A stretch of 40,044 nucleotides of DNA, taken from positions 1 to 40,044 of the forward strand of contig WTWZ01000047.1 in the NCBI GenBank assembly GCA_009773765.1, given 5' to 3'. The number at the start of each line of letters is the position of its first letter. Within the stretch, counting starts at the first letter, position 1. This document shows, piece after piece, positions 8,331 through 17,790 of this stretch. Under the pieces are notes generated by a model, which had not been told where the DNA came from, made no database searches, and saw nothing but the letters and a program-made list of their open reading frames with translations. Made by a program: the position numbers and the translations under genes. Origin of the DNA: Prolixibacteraceae bacterium (GTDB lineage Bacteria > Bacteroidota > Bacteroidia > Bacteroidales > Prolixibacteraceae).

Positions 8331-10229
8331 ATGTACGATATTTTAGAACTAAACAAAAAACTCCTTACGGAGTTGAGAGAGATCGCCAAAGAGCTTAATA
8401 TTAAGCGGGTTGAATCGTTAAAAAAACAAGACCTTGTTTATAAAATTTTAGATGCCCAGGCCATCAGGGAAGCGGGAAAGGCTGAACAAAAAACAGTTGA
8501 GACAGAGCAACCCAAAGAAGAAAAGGGGATTAAGGCATTTTTTATAAAAAAGGCATTTACGCCTGAAAATAAAAATACCCAACAGGAAGACCTGCGCGGT
8601 AACCGGCCACGCCGCGAACGAATCGAACCCTTGGTTAAGCGCGAAAAGGTGGAAACAGGCAAAAAGAAACATGTCCAGAAAGAATCAGCTGTTCAATCGC
8701 GTCAGGAACAAATAAAAGCCATCATTAAAGGTTTTGGCCGCGAAAAGCCACAAATTATTGATAATGAACCAAAAGCTATTCCGGAAAAACCTGTCCTAAA
8801 CGAAGAAATTAAGCCCGATACTGAAAAAAAACAAAAGGATTTCAGTCAAAAGCACTTTCAGCGGAAAGAGAAATTCAATGTTGACAAGCAACCGCAAAAA
8901 CCGGAAAAACCAATAACCCTTGAAATACCTGAAATGCTGGATGAACCAGATTTGCCTGAAAATACCGAAATTACTGAAAATGAAAGTACTCCTGTAATGG
9001 TAGAACAGGAGAATGAACAGGATCAGCAAACCTCGCAAAAACCAAAACCAGAGAACCAGAACCAGAACGGCAATGGTAACGCAAAACAAAAAAACCGTCA
9101 GTTTGAATTTGAAGGGATTATTACCAATACCGGTGTTTTGGAAATACTTGTTGACGGCTACGGGTTTTTACGTTCAGCCGATTACAACTACCTGAATTCG
9201 CCTGATGATGTTTATGTTTCGCAATCGCAGATTAAACTGCTGGGCTTAAAAACCGGCGATACGGTTAAAGGAACCATCCGCCCGCCAAAGGAAGGAGAAA
9301 AATATTTTCCTTTGGTTAAAGTACTCGAAATTAACGGAAGAACTCCCGATTATATTCGCGACCGTGTTCCTTTCGACCACCTCACCCCACTTTTCCCGAA
9401 CGAAAAATTTCAGTTAACCGGAAACGGGCACGACAATCTTTCCACGCGCATTGTGGATATGTTTGCGCCCATAGGTAAAGGACAGCGTGGTTTGATTGTA
9501 GCCCAGCCCAAAACAGGTAAAACTGTATTGCTGAAAGAGATTGCCAATGCAATATCAGCTAACCATCCTGAAGTTTATATGATTGTCCTCCTCATCGACG
9601 AACGTCCGGAGGAAGTAACCGATATGGCCCGGAGCGTAAATGGCGAAGTTGTAGCCTCAACTTTCGACGAACCCGCTGAAAAACATGTGCGGGTGGCAAA
9701 TATCGTGCTCGAAAAAGCCAAACGCATGGTTGAATGCGGGCACGACGTAGTTATACTGCTCGATTCAATTACCCGTTTGGCGCGTGCTTACAATACAGTT
9801 CAGCCTGCTTCGGGGAAAGTTCTTTCGGGTGGGGTTGACGCTAACGCGCTGCACAAACCAAAACGATTTTTTGGAGCAGCCCGTAATATTGAAGAAGGCG
9901 GTTCGCTTACCATTATCGCAACTGCTTTAACCGAAACCGGTTCTAAAATGGATGATGTAATTTTCGAGGAATTTAAGGGAACAGGAAACATGGAACTGCA
10001 GCTCGACCGTAAATTGTCGAACAAACGTATTTTTCCGTCGGTGGATATTCCTGCATCGAGTACACGTCGCGAAGATTTACTGTTCTCTAAAACAATAATT
10101 GACAAACTTTGGATTTTGCGCCACTACCTTGGCGGAATGAATTCACTGGAAGCCATGGAATTTATGAAAACCCGGTTAATGCGCGCCAACTCAATGGAAG
10201 AGTTTCTGGCGTCGATGAACGACGAATAA
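8331..10229 (+). CDS. rho: Transcription termination factor Rho with long disordered insertion
   Basis: I choose ATG at 8331 (632 residues), because [20 protein letters not shown] is the standard Rho N-terminal helix domain; an in-frame start at 8274 adds 19 unlikely residues. After this SAP-like domain comes a charged, low-complexity stretch of about 200 residues rich in Glu, Lys, Gln, Pro and Asn. The RNA-binding cold-shock domain follows ([14 protein letters not shown]), then the hexameric ATPase with Walker [10 protein letters not shown] near residue 390 and Walker [17 protein letters not shown], and the R-loop/arginine-finger region. Rho unwinds nascent RNA from RNA polymerase. Such insertions occur in Bacteroidota Rho, and the one in Bacteroides thetaiotaomicron has been linked to phase separation. 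Confidence 0.97.
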   Translation: MYDILELNKKLLTELREIAKELNIKRVESLKKQDLVYKILDAQAIREAGKAEQKTVETEQPKEEKGIKAFFIKKAFTPENKNTQQEDLRGNRPRRERIEPLVKREKVETGKKKHVQKESAVQSRQEQIKAIIKGFGREKPQIIDNEPKAIPEKPVLNEEIKPDTEKKQKDFSQKHFQRKEKFNVDKQPQKPEKPITLEIPEMLDEPDLPENTEITENESTPVMVEQENEQDQQTSQKPKPENQNQNGNGNAKQKNRQFEFEGIITNTGVLEILVDGYGFLRSADYNYLNSPDDVYVSQSQIKLLGLKTGDTVKGTIRPPKEGEKYFPLVKVLEINGRTPDYIRDRVPFDHLTPLFPNEKFQLTGNGHDNLSTRIVDMFAPIGKGQRGLIVAQPKTGKTVLLKEIANAISANHPEVYMIVLLIDERPEEVTDMARSVNGEVVASTFDEPAEKHVRVANIVLEKAKRMVECGHDVVILLDSITRLARAYNTVQPASGKVLSGGVDANALHKPKRFFGAARNIEEGGSLTIIATALTETGSKMDDVIFEEFKGTGNMELQLDRKLSNKRIFPSVDIPASSTRREDLLFSKTIIDKLWILRHYLGGMNSLEAMEFMKTRLMRANSMEEFLASMNDE

Positions 10230-10232
10230 AGA

Positions 10233-10265
10233 AAAAGCCCCTCCCTTACTCCCCAAGGGGAAGGA
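10233..10265. repeat. GC-rich mini-repeat after rho
   Basis: A stretch of wording type gcccctccc...ctccccaaggggaagg. It belongs to the same loose family as the gene-end repeats near 17663, 24525 and 26427. It lies between the convergent rho and U32 genes, where it may fold weakly. Confidence 0.5.
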
Positions 10266-10276
10266 ATAAAAGATAC

Positions 10277-12259
10277 TTACGCCATTCCTTTGGTAAAATT
10301 AAATGTAGTTGTGGGTTGAATTTGCTCCGATTTCAGAAAACGGGTTTTTAGCGTTTTTAACCTGTTTTTCGAAATGGCATCGTAACTTACATCAATCAAA
10401 AAATTTGAAAACCCAATTTTCGACAACCGGTTTTTATGATGCAAAATGGAAACTGCGCGGTCGGGGACAATAATTGTAATCCCGTTTTTACGGTAACGTT
10501 TGTAACTGGTTTTGGCGCCGAAGCCACTGAAATCCGCGCCGTTTTCCAAATAAACCGGCATTCGTGAGTAAAAAAGTTCAGGATAAAAATAAACCGGAAC
10601 AATTCCGTTTTTGTAATTCATTGTTTCGAGTGTCCCAAAATCAATTTCAAACGGGTAAATAAAATTTTCAATACCCTCGTTTCGAATGCATTTTACGGCG
10701 GCATCGTTAAAAGCGTAAACATTTTCGCTGGAAATAATCCGGCAATTTTCAGGAATCAGCAACTTTTGTGATAAATGGCCGATTACAAAATTCCTGATGC
10801 CGTGGCCAGCCATTTTATTAACCATATCAGCATAATAAGCAATCGATCCTTCGGCAATAAATTTTGGCAACTCAATATAAATCTTTTCGCGGTTATTCTG
10901 AATAAATGCATCCGCCGGATTAAACCGGTTCCAGACAGTTCTTGAAAACGAAAGGAACAATCCGTCCAGTTCGTTAAAATTAATCAGGCTCAACCACCCT
11001 GTTGAGGCAATTCGGAAGTAAAGTTTTTCCCCCACCTGCTCCTGACGTTCATTCAACCCTTTCAAAATTGACCTTTTGAAATCTGTTGAAACTGCCTTGA
11101 AAGGAAGTTGGCCGACTTTTTCCAGTTTATCCTGAATTTTTTTTTCCTGCAGTTTAGTAAGAAACACACGGCTTTGGATATCAACATTTATATTTTCTTT
11201 ATCAAACTGGTAAAAATCACCCACTTTTTCCGGATTCCTGACGATTATATAAAGCGGCCCTGCCCCGTCCATGCCGAGAATTCGCAAACGAAACCTGGGT
11301 TCAATCGGAACAGATGACGAAATCAGTATTTTATTCCCCAATACTTTTTCAACCCTGCCCAGATAAATTCCGGTGGAAGTTTCATCTGAAATGGCTGATT
11401 TTATATCGCCCCCAGCAAAATAGCTTGTTTTTTGTCGCCCAAAGTCCAGTTCCAGACTTTGCAGTGCCTGTTGAATTTTGGTTTCATCGTCCAAAACCAT
11501 CCGGTACGCCGAACCAACACAGTAAGTGTATTCTGCCGATTTTAAACGGCCCTCAATTTTCAAACTCGAAACCCCGGTATTAGTTAGCTTCTGAATATAT
11601 TCCAGCAGTTGGTTGTCTTTTAGATTGAAAAGGAATTTTTTGTGGTTTTTATCATCGTATCCGCGGCGGCAGGGTTGGGCGCACATACCGCGGTTGGCGC
11701 CGCGTCCGCCCATGTAACTGCTGAAAAGGCACATCCCTGAAAACGAATAACAAAGAGCGCCATGTACAAAAACTTCGGTTTCGGTTTCAGATTTTTTTAC
11801 CACAGTTTCAAGTTCCTTCATGGTAAGTTCGCGCGCCAGGACTGTGCGTTGAAATCTTTTCCCGCTTAAGAATTGAGTGCCCAATGAATTGTGAATTCCC
11901 ATTTGAGTGCTGGCATGAATTTTCAGACGGGGAAAATATGTTTTGGCGATATAGTAAACACCCCAATCCTGTATAATAATCCCATCGGCGCCGGCTTCGT
12001 TTAAAAAATGTAAATATTCAGTTAACTGGCCAAGTTCGGTATTTTTAATTACGGTATTCAGTGTAACGTAAACCAAAACCTTCCTTTTTTTTGCTTCTTT
12101 TAAAACCGAAATGAACTGAAACTGGTTAAAATTAGTGGCCCGCGCCCGTGCATTAAATTGCGGCAACCCTAAATAAACTGCATCTGCGCCAGCTTGAAGG
12201 GCTGCAAAAAACGACCCTGTATTTCCCGCAGGCAAAAGAAGCTCAGGTTTTTTCTGCAT
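10277..12259 (-). CDS. U32 family protein (RlhA/YhbU-like RNA hydroxylase or peptidase)
   Basis: A 660-residue protein from ATG at 12259; a TTG two codons earlier is also possible. The N-terminal U32 TIM-barrel-like domain starts ELLLPAGNTGSFFAALQAGADAVYLG. The signature cysteine cluster lies in ALCYSFSGMCLFSS and GMCAQPCRRGYDD, near residues 167-200, with four Cys likely holding an Fe-S cluster. A DUF3656-like middle domain and a further C-terminal domain follow. Family members were first called peptidases or collagenases, but RlhA and TrhP use prephenate-dependent chemistry to hydroxylate rRNA or tRNA. The full domain set here resembles RlhA more than short YhbU forms. The substrate is inferred, not shown. 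Confidence 0.85.
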   Translation of the reverse strand: MQKKPELLLPAGNTGSFFAALQAGADAVYLGLPQFNARARATNFNQFQFISVLKEAKKRKVLVYVTLNTVIKNTELGQLTEYLHFLNEAGADGIIIQDWGVYYIAKTYFPRLKIHASTQMGIHNSLGTQFLSGKRFQRTVLARELTMKELETVVKKSETETEVFVHGALCYSFSGMCLFSSYMGGRGANRGMCAQPCRRGYDDKNHKKFLFNLKDNQLLEYIQKLTNTGVSSLKIEGRLKSAEYTYCVGSAYRMVLDDETKIQQALQSLELDFGRQKTSYFAGGDIKSAISDETSTGIYLGRVEKVLGNKILISSSVPIEPRFRLRILGMDGAGPLYIIVRNPEKVGDFYQFDKENINVDIQSRVFLTKLQEKKIQDKLEKVGQLPFKAVSTDFKRSILKGLNERQEQVGEKLYFRIASTGWLSLINFNELDGLFLSFSRTVWNRFNPADAFIQNNREKIYIELPKFIAEGSIAYYADMVNKMAGHGIRNFVIGHLSQKLLIPENCRIISSENVYAFNDAAVKCIRNEGIENFIYPFEIDFGTLETMNYKNGIVPVYFYPELFYSRMPVYLENGADFSGFGAKTSYKRYRKNGITIIVPDRAVSILHHKNRLSKIGFSNFLIDVSYDAISKNRLKTLKTRFLKSEQIQPTTTFNFTKGMA

Positions 12260-12382
12260 TATCAATTGTTTTTGGCAAAAGTACTTTTTAAACCCAACAT
12301 AAATTCAAATCGTTATTTTTTCAAGCCTGCTATTTTTATCAGTTATAAATAGCATCAAATTTCCGTTTTTGCTATCCACGGA

Positions 12383-12414
12383 TTGCAATAATTACATAAT
12401 TCTGACTATTTTCG
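12383..12414 (+). promoter_or_regulatory. Promoter for the first DUF4143-type ATPase
   Basis: TTG at 12383-12385, a 21-nt spacer and TATTTTCG at 12407-12414 (one mismatch to TAnnTTTG). The expected transcript start near 12421 lies after the upstream in-frame TTG at 12371 and supports the start at 12432. Confidence 0.5.
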
Positions 12415-12431
12415 CAAAAATTTTAAAAAAA

Positions 12432-13607
12432 TTGGATTTTTTTCAAAATACACATAAAACACTGCTCGAAAGCCGAAAACCCACTATAAAAAGGGAGTTG
12501 GCAAAACAAATCGACTGGAACCAGCAACTCATTTGCATCAAGGGTTTCAGGGGAGTTGGCAAAACCACTTTTTTACTCGATTACATCAGGGACAAATACA
12601 TCGACGACAATGCTGTTTTATATATTAACCTTAATAATTTCTATTTCACCAAACGTAAAATCAGTTCGTTTGCCGACGAATTTGCAAAAAGAGGAGGAAA
12701 AATCCTGGTACTCGACCAAATTCAGAAATACCCCGATTGGTCGGCTGATTTAAGAAGGTGCATCGATGAAATTCCAACACTTAAAATTATTTTCAGTTCA
12801 TCTCCCATTCTTCGCATAGCCGATGGAAACCCCGATTTACATGGAATTGCGAATATTTATCATCTCGAAGGGCTTTCGTTCAGGGAATATTTAAATTACC
12901 AGACGGGAAATAATTTTAGCCACTATACCTTTGATGAAATTATTTTTAACCATGTTAAAATTGCAGGTGAAATTGTGGCGAAAGTGCGCCCGCTGGCCTA
13001 TTTTAACGATTACCTTAAAACTGGTTATTTCCCCTATTTTATCGATGATCCTCATTTTTATATCAACCGTTTACTGATGCACATTAACCTTGCGCTCGAA
13101 ATTGATGTTCCGTACATTAATCAAATAGAATTAAAATATTTGCCCAAACTCAGAAAACTGCTGTACATCATAGCGTCGGAGACACCTTTTACACCGAATG
13201 TGAGTAAATTAGCCGCATTAGTGGAAACATCGCGTGCAACTATTATGAATTATCTGAACTATTTAAAAAATGCCAAACTCATTCATTTGCTGTATTCAAA
13301 CGGCGATGATGAACAGATAAAAAAACCGAATAAAGTGTATTTGCACAACACCAATTTGATTTATGCCATTGCACCAAATAACACCGACAGTTTAAATTTA
13401 CGTCAAACGTTTTTTTATAACCAGGCAAACTATATTTGCGATGTAAAGAGTTCGCCTGTTGCCGATTTTTGTGTAAACAGCAAATATCATTTTATCGTTG
13501 GCGGTCGGAAGCTGGAACCCGGGGGCGAACATTATGCAGCCTCTGATGTGATAGAAACCGGTGAAGGAAATAAAATCCCACTGTGGCTTTTTGGATTCCT
13601 TTATTAG
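12432..13607 (+). CDS. AAA ATPase, DUF4143 family (variant Walker B)
   Basis: I choose TTG at 12432, giving 391 residues that begin DFFQNTHKTLLESR, as is usual for the family; the frame extends 21 codons further up, but that crosses the promoter. Walker A is GFRGVGKTT near residue 38. The Walker B strand is ILVLDQIQKYPDW, with Gln where most relatives have the catalytic Glu. A winged-helix-like DUF4143 region follows (ASETPFTPNVSKLAALVETSRATIMNYL) and the C-terminus ends in PLWLFGFLY. The C-terminal domain lacks an intact E-D-ExK nuclease motif. The function of the family is unknown. It lies 54 nt upstream of the four-helix-bundle gene. Confidence 0.85.
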   Translation: MDFFQNTHKTLLESRKPTIKRELAKQIDWNQQLICIKGFRGVGKTTFLLDYIRDKYIDDNAVLYINLNNFYFTKRKISSFADEFAKRGGKILVLDQIQKYPDWSADLRRCIDEIPTLKIIFSSSPILRIADGNPDLHGIANIYHLEGLSFREYLNYQTGNNFSHYTFDEIIFNHVKIAGEIVAKVRPLAYFNDYLKTGYFPYFIDDPHFYINRLLMHINLALEIDVPYINQIELKYLPKLRKLLYIIASETPFTPNVSKLAALVETSRATIMNYLNYLKNAKLIHLLYSNGDDEQIKKPNKVYLHNTNLIYAIAPNNTDSLNLRQTFFYNQANYICDVKSSPVADFCVNSKYHFIVGGRKLEPGGEHYAASDVIETGEGNKIPLWLFGFLY

Positions 13608-13638
13608 ATACTGGATACTGGATACTGGATGTTGGATA
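13607..13638. repeat. 7-bp tandem repeat (gatactg)
   Basis: gatactg occurs three times in a row, then gatgttg and gata. It begins at the last base of the ATPase stop codon. The core TGGATA is the reverse complement of TATCCA in the tandem repeat on the other side of the four-helix-bundle gene. Confidence 0.7.
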
Positions 13639-13661
13639 AATAGTTAAAAAACAGAAAAAAA

Positions 13662-14087
13662 ATGTCTTATAAGAAACTGGAAATATGGCAGATTGCGAAT
13701 GACCTGGTCATCAAAATTCATAAGATGACATTGGTTGAACTTCCTGCTTTCGAGATGTATGAAGAAGGTAGTCAGATAAGACGTTCTTCAAAATCTGTAA
13801 AATCGTTAATTATTGAGGGATATGGCAGAAGAATTTACAAACAGGATTTTTTACGTTTTCTGGTTAGTTCGATAGCATCTAATGACGAAACAATTGACCA
13901 CTTGGAGAATTTATACAACACCGAATCATTAACAAACAAACAACTTTACCTCGAACTGCACGAAAAAATAGAATTACTGGGAAGAAAATTAAACAACTTT
14001 ATAAATGCAGTTCAAATAAAGCACAACATAGTTTCAGAGCCGGAATCGTATTATCAATTACCAGATGTTGAGAATCAGGAACTCTGA
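13662..14087 (+). CDS. Four-helix bundle protein (S23/IVP-like)
   Basis: A 141-residue, mostly helical protein. The start MSYKKLEIWQIANDLVIKIHK and the RRSSKSVKSLIIEGYGR motif near residues 45-61 define the four-helix-bundle family once named 23S rRNA intervening-sequence protein (S23). Members occur inside rRNA intervening sequences and as free genes between repeats, and their role is unknown. Here the gene sits between two short tandem repeats in opposite orientation, which suggests it travelled as a unit. The C-terminal QLPDVENQEL runs into the right repeat. Confidence 0.85.
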   Translation: MSYKKLEIWQIANDLVIKIHKMTLVELPAFEMYEEGSQIRRSSKSVKSLIIEGYGRRIYKQDFLRFLVSSIASNDETIDHLENLYNTESLTNKQLYLELHEKIELLGRKLNNFINAVQIKHNIVSEPESYYQLPDVENQEL

Positions 14088-14126
14088 ATCAAGCATCCAG
14101 AATCAAGTATCCAGAATCAAGTATCA
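14086..14126. repeat. 14-bp tandem repeat (gaatcaagtatcca)
   Basis: Three 14-nt units (gaatcaagcatcca, gaatcaagtatcca, gaatcaagtatca) start within the stop codon of the four-helix-bundle gene and end 28 nt before nifJ. Confidence 0.7.
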
Positions 14127-14153
14127 TTTAATAACAACATAAATCGATTAAAA

Positions 14154-17100
14154 ATGACAAAGCAGAAAAAATTTACAACATGCGACGGTAACTATGCAGC
14201 AGCATATATAAGTTACATGTTTAGCGAAGTTGCCTGTATTTATCCGATTACCCCATCATCAACCATGGCAGAGTATGTTGATGAGTGGGCTGCATTTGGT
14301 AAAAAGAACATGTTTGGCCGCCCGGTCCGTCTGGCAGAAATGCAAAGCGAAGGTGGCGCTGCCGGCGCTGTTCACGGAGCGCTGCAATCGGGCGCGTTAA
14401 CTTCAACATTTACAGCATCACAGGGATTATTGCTGATGATCCCAAATATGTATAAAATTGCCGGTGAATTGTTGCCAACCGTTTTCCATGTTAGCGCGCG
14501 TGCATTGGCAGGGCATGCCTTGTCGATTTTTGGCGACCATAGCGATATTTATGCTGCACGCCAGACAGGTTTTGCCATGATTGCATCCGGTTCAGTTCAG
14601 GAAGAAATGGATTTGGCAGGTGTTGCGCACCTGGCAACCATCAAATCAAGGGTTCCATTCCTTGCATTCTTCGACGGGTTTAGAACTTCGCACGAAGTAC
14701 AAAAAATTGAAGCCATCCAAATGGAAGACATTGTTCCGCTGGTTGACCAGGAAGCATTGCAGGAATTCCGCAACCGTGCCCTGAATCCTGAAAACCCGAA
14801 GACCCGCGGTACAGCCCAGAATCCTGAAATTTTCTTTCAGGCAAAAGAAGCGTCTAACCGGTTTTACGATGCCGTTCCTGATATTGTGGCCGATTATATG
14901 GATCAAATCAGCGAATTAACAGGCAGAAAGTATCGCCCATTCAATTATTACGGCGATCCGGAAGCGGAAAATATCATCATCGCCATGGGATCGGTCACTG
15001 AAACCATTCGCGAAACCATCGATTACTTGAGCGCCCAGGGTAAAAAAGTAGGATTGCTTTCCATTCATTTGTTCCGCCCGTTCTCGGCAAAACATTTTGC
15101 TGAGGCGCTTCCAAAATCGTTAAAACGCATTGCCGTTCTCGACCGTGCAAAAGAACCGGGAGCAGTCGGCGAACCACTTTATCTCGATATCAGGTCCTAT
15201 TTCTACGGAAAAGAAAATGCCCCGGTAATTGTTGGCGGACGTTACGGTTTAGGGTCGAAAGACACCACCCCTTCGCAGATTCTTTCTGTGTATGAAAACC
15301 TGGAAATGAACGAACCCAAAGCCGGTTTCACTATTGGTATTGTCGATGATGTTACCTTTAAATCGCTCCCGCTAAAACCGGAAATCGATATGACGCCAAA
15401 AGGGACCAAACAGGCTAAATTTTATGGTTTGGGTTCCGACGGAACTGTTGGCGCCAATAAAAATTCAATCAAAATTATTGGCGATGCCACTGAAAAATAT
15501 TGCCAGGGGTACTTCCAGTACGACTCGAAAAAATCGGGCGGTTTCACATGTTCCCACCTCCGCTTTGGCGACAAACAGATTCGTTCAACCTATTTGGTTA
15601 CAACACCAGACTTTGTCGCCTGCCATGTTCCTGCATATATACATCTATATGATGTTTTAAAGGGATTGAAAAAAGGTGGCTCATTTCTGCTGAACTCTAT
15701 TTGGGATGAAGAAGAAACCAAAAAACAGTTGCCCGGCCACATGAAAAAGTACCTTGCCGAAAACGAAATCAATTTCTATATTATCAATGGTACCCAGCTG
15801 GGCGAAGATTTAGGTTTGGGAACCCGCACCAACACCATAATGCAATCGGCATTCTTTAAAATTTCAGGAGTAATCCCCTATTCGATTGCCGTTGACGAAA
15901 TGAAAAAAGCCATTGTCAAAACATATGGTAATAAAGGGGAGCAAATTGTAAACATGAACTTTGCCGCTGTTGACGCTGGCGGTAAAAATATTACCAAAGT
16001 TGAAGTTCCGATAGAATGGAAAAACGTTGTTATTCAAGGTTCGAACGGTGAAGGCGACCGTCCTGACTATATAATTAAAGTTGTTGATGTAATTAATGGC
16101 CAGCGTGGCGATGATCTTCCGGTTTCAACCTTTACAGGTTATGAGGACGGCACATTCGAAATGGGTACTTCAGCTTACGAAAAACGCGGAATTGCGGTGC
16201 ATGTTCCCGAATGGCAGGCCGAAAACTGTATCCAGTGCAACCAATGCGCCTATGTTTGCCCTCATGCTGCAATCCGTCCGTTCCTGTTAACAGGGCAGGA
16301 AGTGGAAAATGCACCTGAAGGTACAGAAGTTCGCGCTGCCACACCGGCAAAAACCTTTGGCGGGTTAAATTTCCGCATTCAGGTAAGCGTACTCGACTGC
16401 ACAGGTTGCGGTAATTGTGCCGATGTTTGCCCATCGAAAGAAAAAGCATTGATTATGAAATCGCTGGGTTCTCAGCTTTCCGAAGTTGAGCGATGGAACT
16501 ACATGGACAAAAAAGTTTCACTTAAAGAAAAAGTGGTCGATAAATTCCAGTCGGTTAAAAATTCGCAGTTTGCACAACCTTTGTTTGAGTTCTCCGGGGC
16601 TTGCGCCGGTTGCGGTGAAACGCCTTATATTAAACTGATTACGCAGCTTTACGGCGAAAGGATGATGATTGCCAATGCAACCGGATGTTCTTCAATTTAT
16701 GGCGGCTCGGCTCCGGCAACACCATATTGCAAACACAAAGATTCGGGACATGGGCCAACCTGGGCAAATTCATTGTTCGAAGATAATGCCGAATATAGTT
16801 TCGGTTTTGCCGAAGGTGTTCAGGCGCAGCGCGAACGCATTGCTGCTATCATGGAAGAAGCACTGAAAAATGGCGCCCCTGCCGCTATGAAAGTTGCATT
16901 TTCTGAATGGCTTGTCGGCATAAACAATGCCAATGCTTCGATAGTTGCCTCTGAGAAAGTTAAAGCGGCCATTGCCGGAAGCAACAGCAGTTACGCCAGG
17001 GAAATTTCGAAACTGGCGCAATACCTGGTTAAAAAGTCAATCTGGGCATTTGGCGGCGATGGTTGGGCTTACGATATTGGCTACGGCGGATTAGACCACG

Positions 17101-17222
17101 TGATGGCCAGTGGTCAGGATATAAATATTCTGGTGATGGATACCGAGGTTTATTCCCTATTGGTGCAGTTGCGAAATTTGCTGCCTCAGGTAAACGTGTT
17201 CGTAAAAAAGACCTTGGCATGA
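14154..17222 (+). CDS. nifJ: Pyruvate:ferredoxin (flavodoxin) oxidoreductase, frameshifted before the C-terminus
   Basis: The first 1022 codons of a single-chain PFOR, which turns pyruvate and CoA into acetyl-CoA, CO2 and reduced ferredoxin. Domain order: the pyrimidine-binding domain (GNYAAAYISYMFSEVACIYP), the transketolase-C-like domain II, the gamma-type domain, and a 2x[4Fe-4S] ferredoxin domain with CIQCNQCAYVCP near residue 691 and CTGCGNCADVCP near 750. The TPP-binding domain follows, with a proximal-cluster site CAGCGE and the TPP/Mg motif GDGWAYDIGYGG near residue 967. Normal sequence continues to DTEVYS. There a deletion of about 31 nt at 17156/17157 removes the conserved NTGGQSSKATP loop and shifts the frame, so the chain ends 22 codons later. 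Residues 1-1001 look intact. Confidence 0.9.
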   Translation: MTKQKKFTTCDGNYAAAYISYMFSEVACIYPITPSSTMAEYVDEWAAFGKKNMFGRPVRLAEMQSEGGAAGAVHGALQSGALTSTFTASQGLLLMIPNMYKIAGELLPTVFHVSARALAGHALSIFGDHSDIYAARQTGFAMIASGSVQEEMDLAGVAHLATIKSRVPFLAFFDGFRTSHEVQKIEAIQMEDIVPLVDQEALQEFRNRALNPENPKTRGTAQNPEIFFQAKEASNRFYDAVPDIVADYMDQISELTGRKYRPFNYYGDPEAENIIIAMGSVTETIRETIDYLSAQGKKVGLLSIHLFRPFSAKHFAEALPKSLKRIAVLDRAKEPGAVGEPLYLDIRSYFYGKENAPVIVGGRYGLGSKDTTPSQILSVYENLEMNEPKAGFTIGIVDDVTFKSLPLKPEIDMTPKGTKQAKFYGLGSDGTVGANKNSIKIIGDATEKYCQGYFQYDSKKSGGFTCSHLRFGDKQIRSTYLVTTPDFVACHVPAYIHLYDVLKGLKKGGSFLLNSIWDEEETKKQLPGHMKKYLAENEINFYIINGTQLGEDLGLGTRTNTIMQSAFFKISGVIPYSIAVDEMKKAIVKTYGNKGEQIVNMNFAAVDAGGKNITKVEVPIEWKNVVIQGSNGEGDRPDYIIKVVDVINGQRGDDLPVSTFTGYEDGTFEMGTSAYEKRGIAVHVPEWQAENCIQCNQCAYVCPHAAIRPFLLTGQEVENAPEGTEVRAATPAKTFGGLNFRIQVSVLDCTGCGNCADVCPSKEKALIMKSLGSQLSEVERWNYMDKKVSLKEKVVDKFQSVKNSQFAQPLFEFSGACAGCGETPYIKLITQLYGERMMIANATGCSSIYGGSAPATPYCKHKDSGHGPTWANSLFEDNAEYSFGFAEGVQAQRERIAAIMEEALKNGAPAAMKVAFSEWLVGINNANASIVASEKVKAAIAGSNSSYAREISKLAQYLVKKSIWAFGGDGWAYDIGYGGLDHVMASGQDINILVMDTEVYSLLVQLRNLLPQVNVFVKKTLA

Positions 17223-17692
17223 TGATGATGTCATACGGTTATGTTTACGTGGCACAGGTGGCCATGGGCGCTAACCAGTTGCAATTTATGAAAGCGCTAA
17301 AAGAAGCGGAAGCCTATCCGGGACCTTCGCTTATTATTGCCTATTCGCCGTGTATCAATCATGGATTACGGGCAAGCATGGGAAAAACACAGGAAGAAGA
17401 GAAAAAAGCGGTTGAGGCAGGTTACTGGAGTTTGTTCCGTTACAATCCGCTATTGGAAAACGAAGGGAAAAACCCATTCCAGTTGGATTCGAAAGAACCC
17501 GATTGGAGTAAGTTCCAGGAATTCCTGAATGGTGAAGTTCGTTACTCTTCCCTGAGAAATACCTTCCCGGCAGTTGCCGATCAGTTGTTTACATCGGCAG
17601 AAGAAAACGCAAAATGGCGGCACAATTCGTACAAACGGATGGCTGCCATGGATTTCTCGAATGCCTCTCCCAGCCTCTCCAAAGGAGAGTAG
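17157..17692 (+). pseudogene. nifJ: nifJ C-terminal part in the +2 frame
   Basis: From 17159 the frame reads IGAVAKFAASGKRVRKKDLGMM and continues with normal PFOR sequence (AYPGPSLIIAYSPCINHGLR, WSLFRYNP) to the end. It has no start of its own next to the junction, although an open frame begins at 17063. Re-inserting about 31 nt would restore one protein of roughly 1,200 residues. Its last residues NASPSLSKGE are encoded by a GC-rich mini-repeat and do not look like native PFOR sequence. Confidence 0.8.
17663..17690. repeat. GC-rich mini-repeat forming the nifJ 3' end
   Basis: It contains CTCTCC-AAA-GGAGAG (17675-17689), a perfect 6-bp hairpin, preceded by a second CTCTCC. It supplies the last codons and stop of nifJ. 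Confidence 0.6.
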
Positions 17693-17710
17693 TAAGAAAA
17701 ATACATTATA

Positions 17711-17750
17711 AAAGCCGCTGTTCGTCATTTGACGGATGGCGGTTTTTGCT
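17711..17750 (+). terminator. Intrinsic terminator after nifJ
   Basis: The arms 17711-17726 and 17731-17746 pair over 16 positions if G-U pairs are allowed, around a 4-nt loop. The right arm ends in a run of T. Confidence 0.75.
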
Positions 17751-17790
17751 TTAAAATGCCAACAAAAAGAGATGTTTAAATATCAAAAAA

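Noticed and set aside
17063-17156. Separate gene starting at 17063 (frame reading MGLRYWLRRIRPRDGQ)
   Set aside because: This part lies inside intact nifJ sequence in another frame. Only the region after 17156 is native in this frame.
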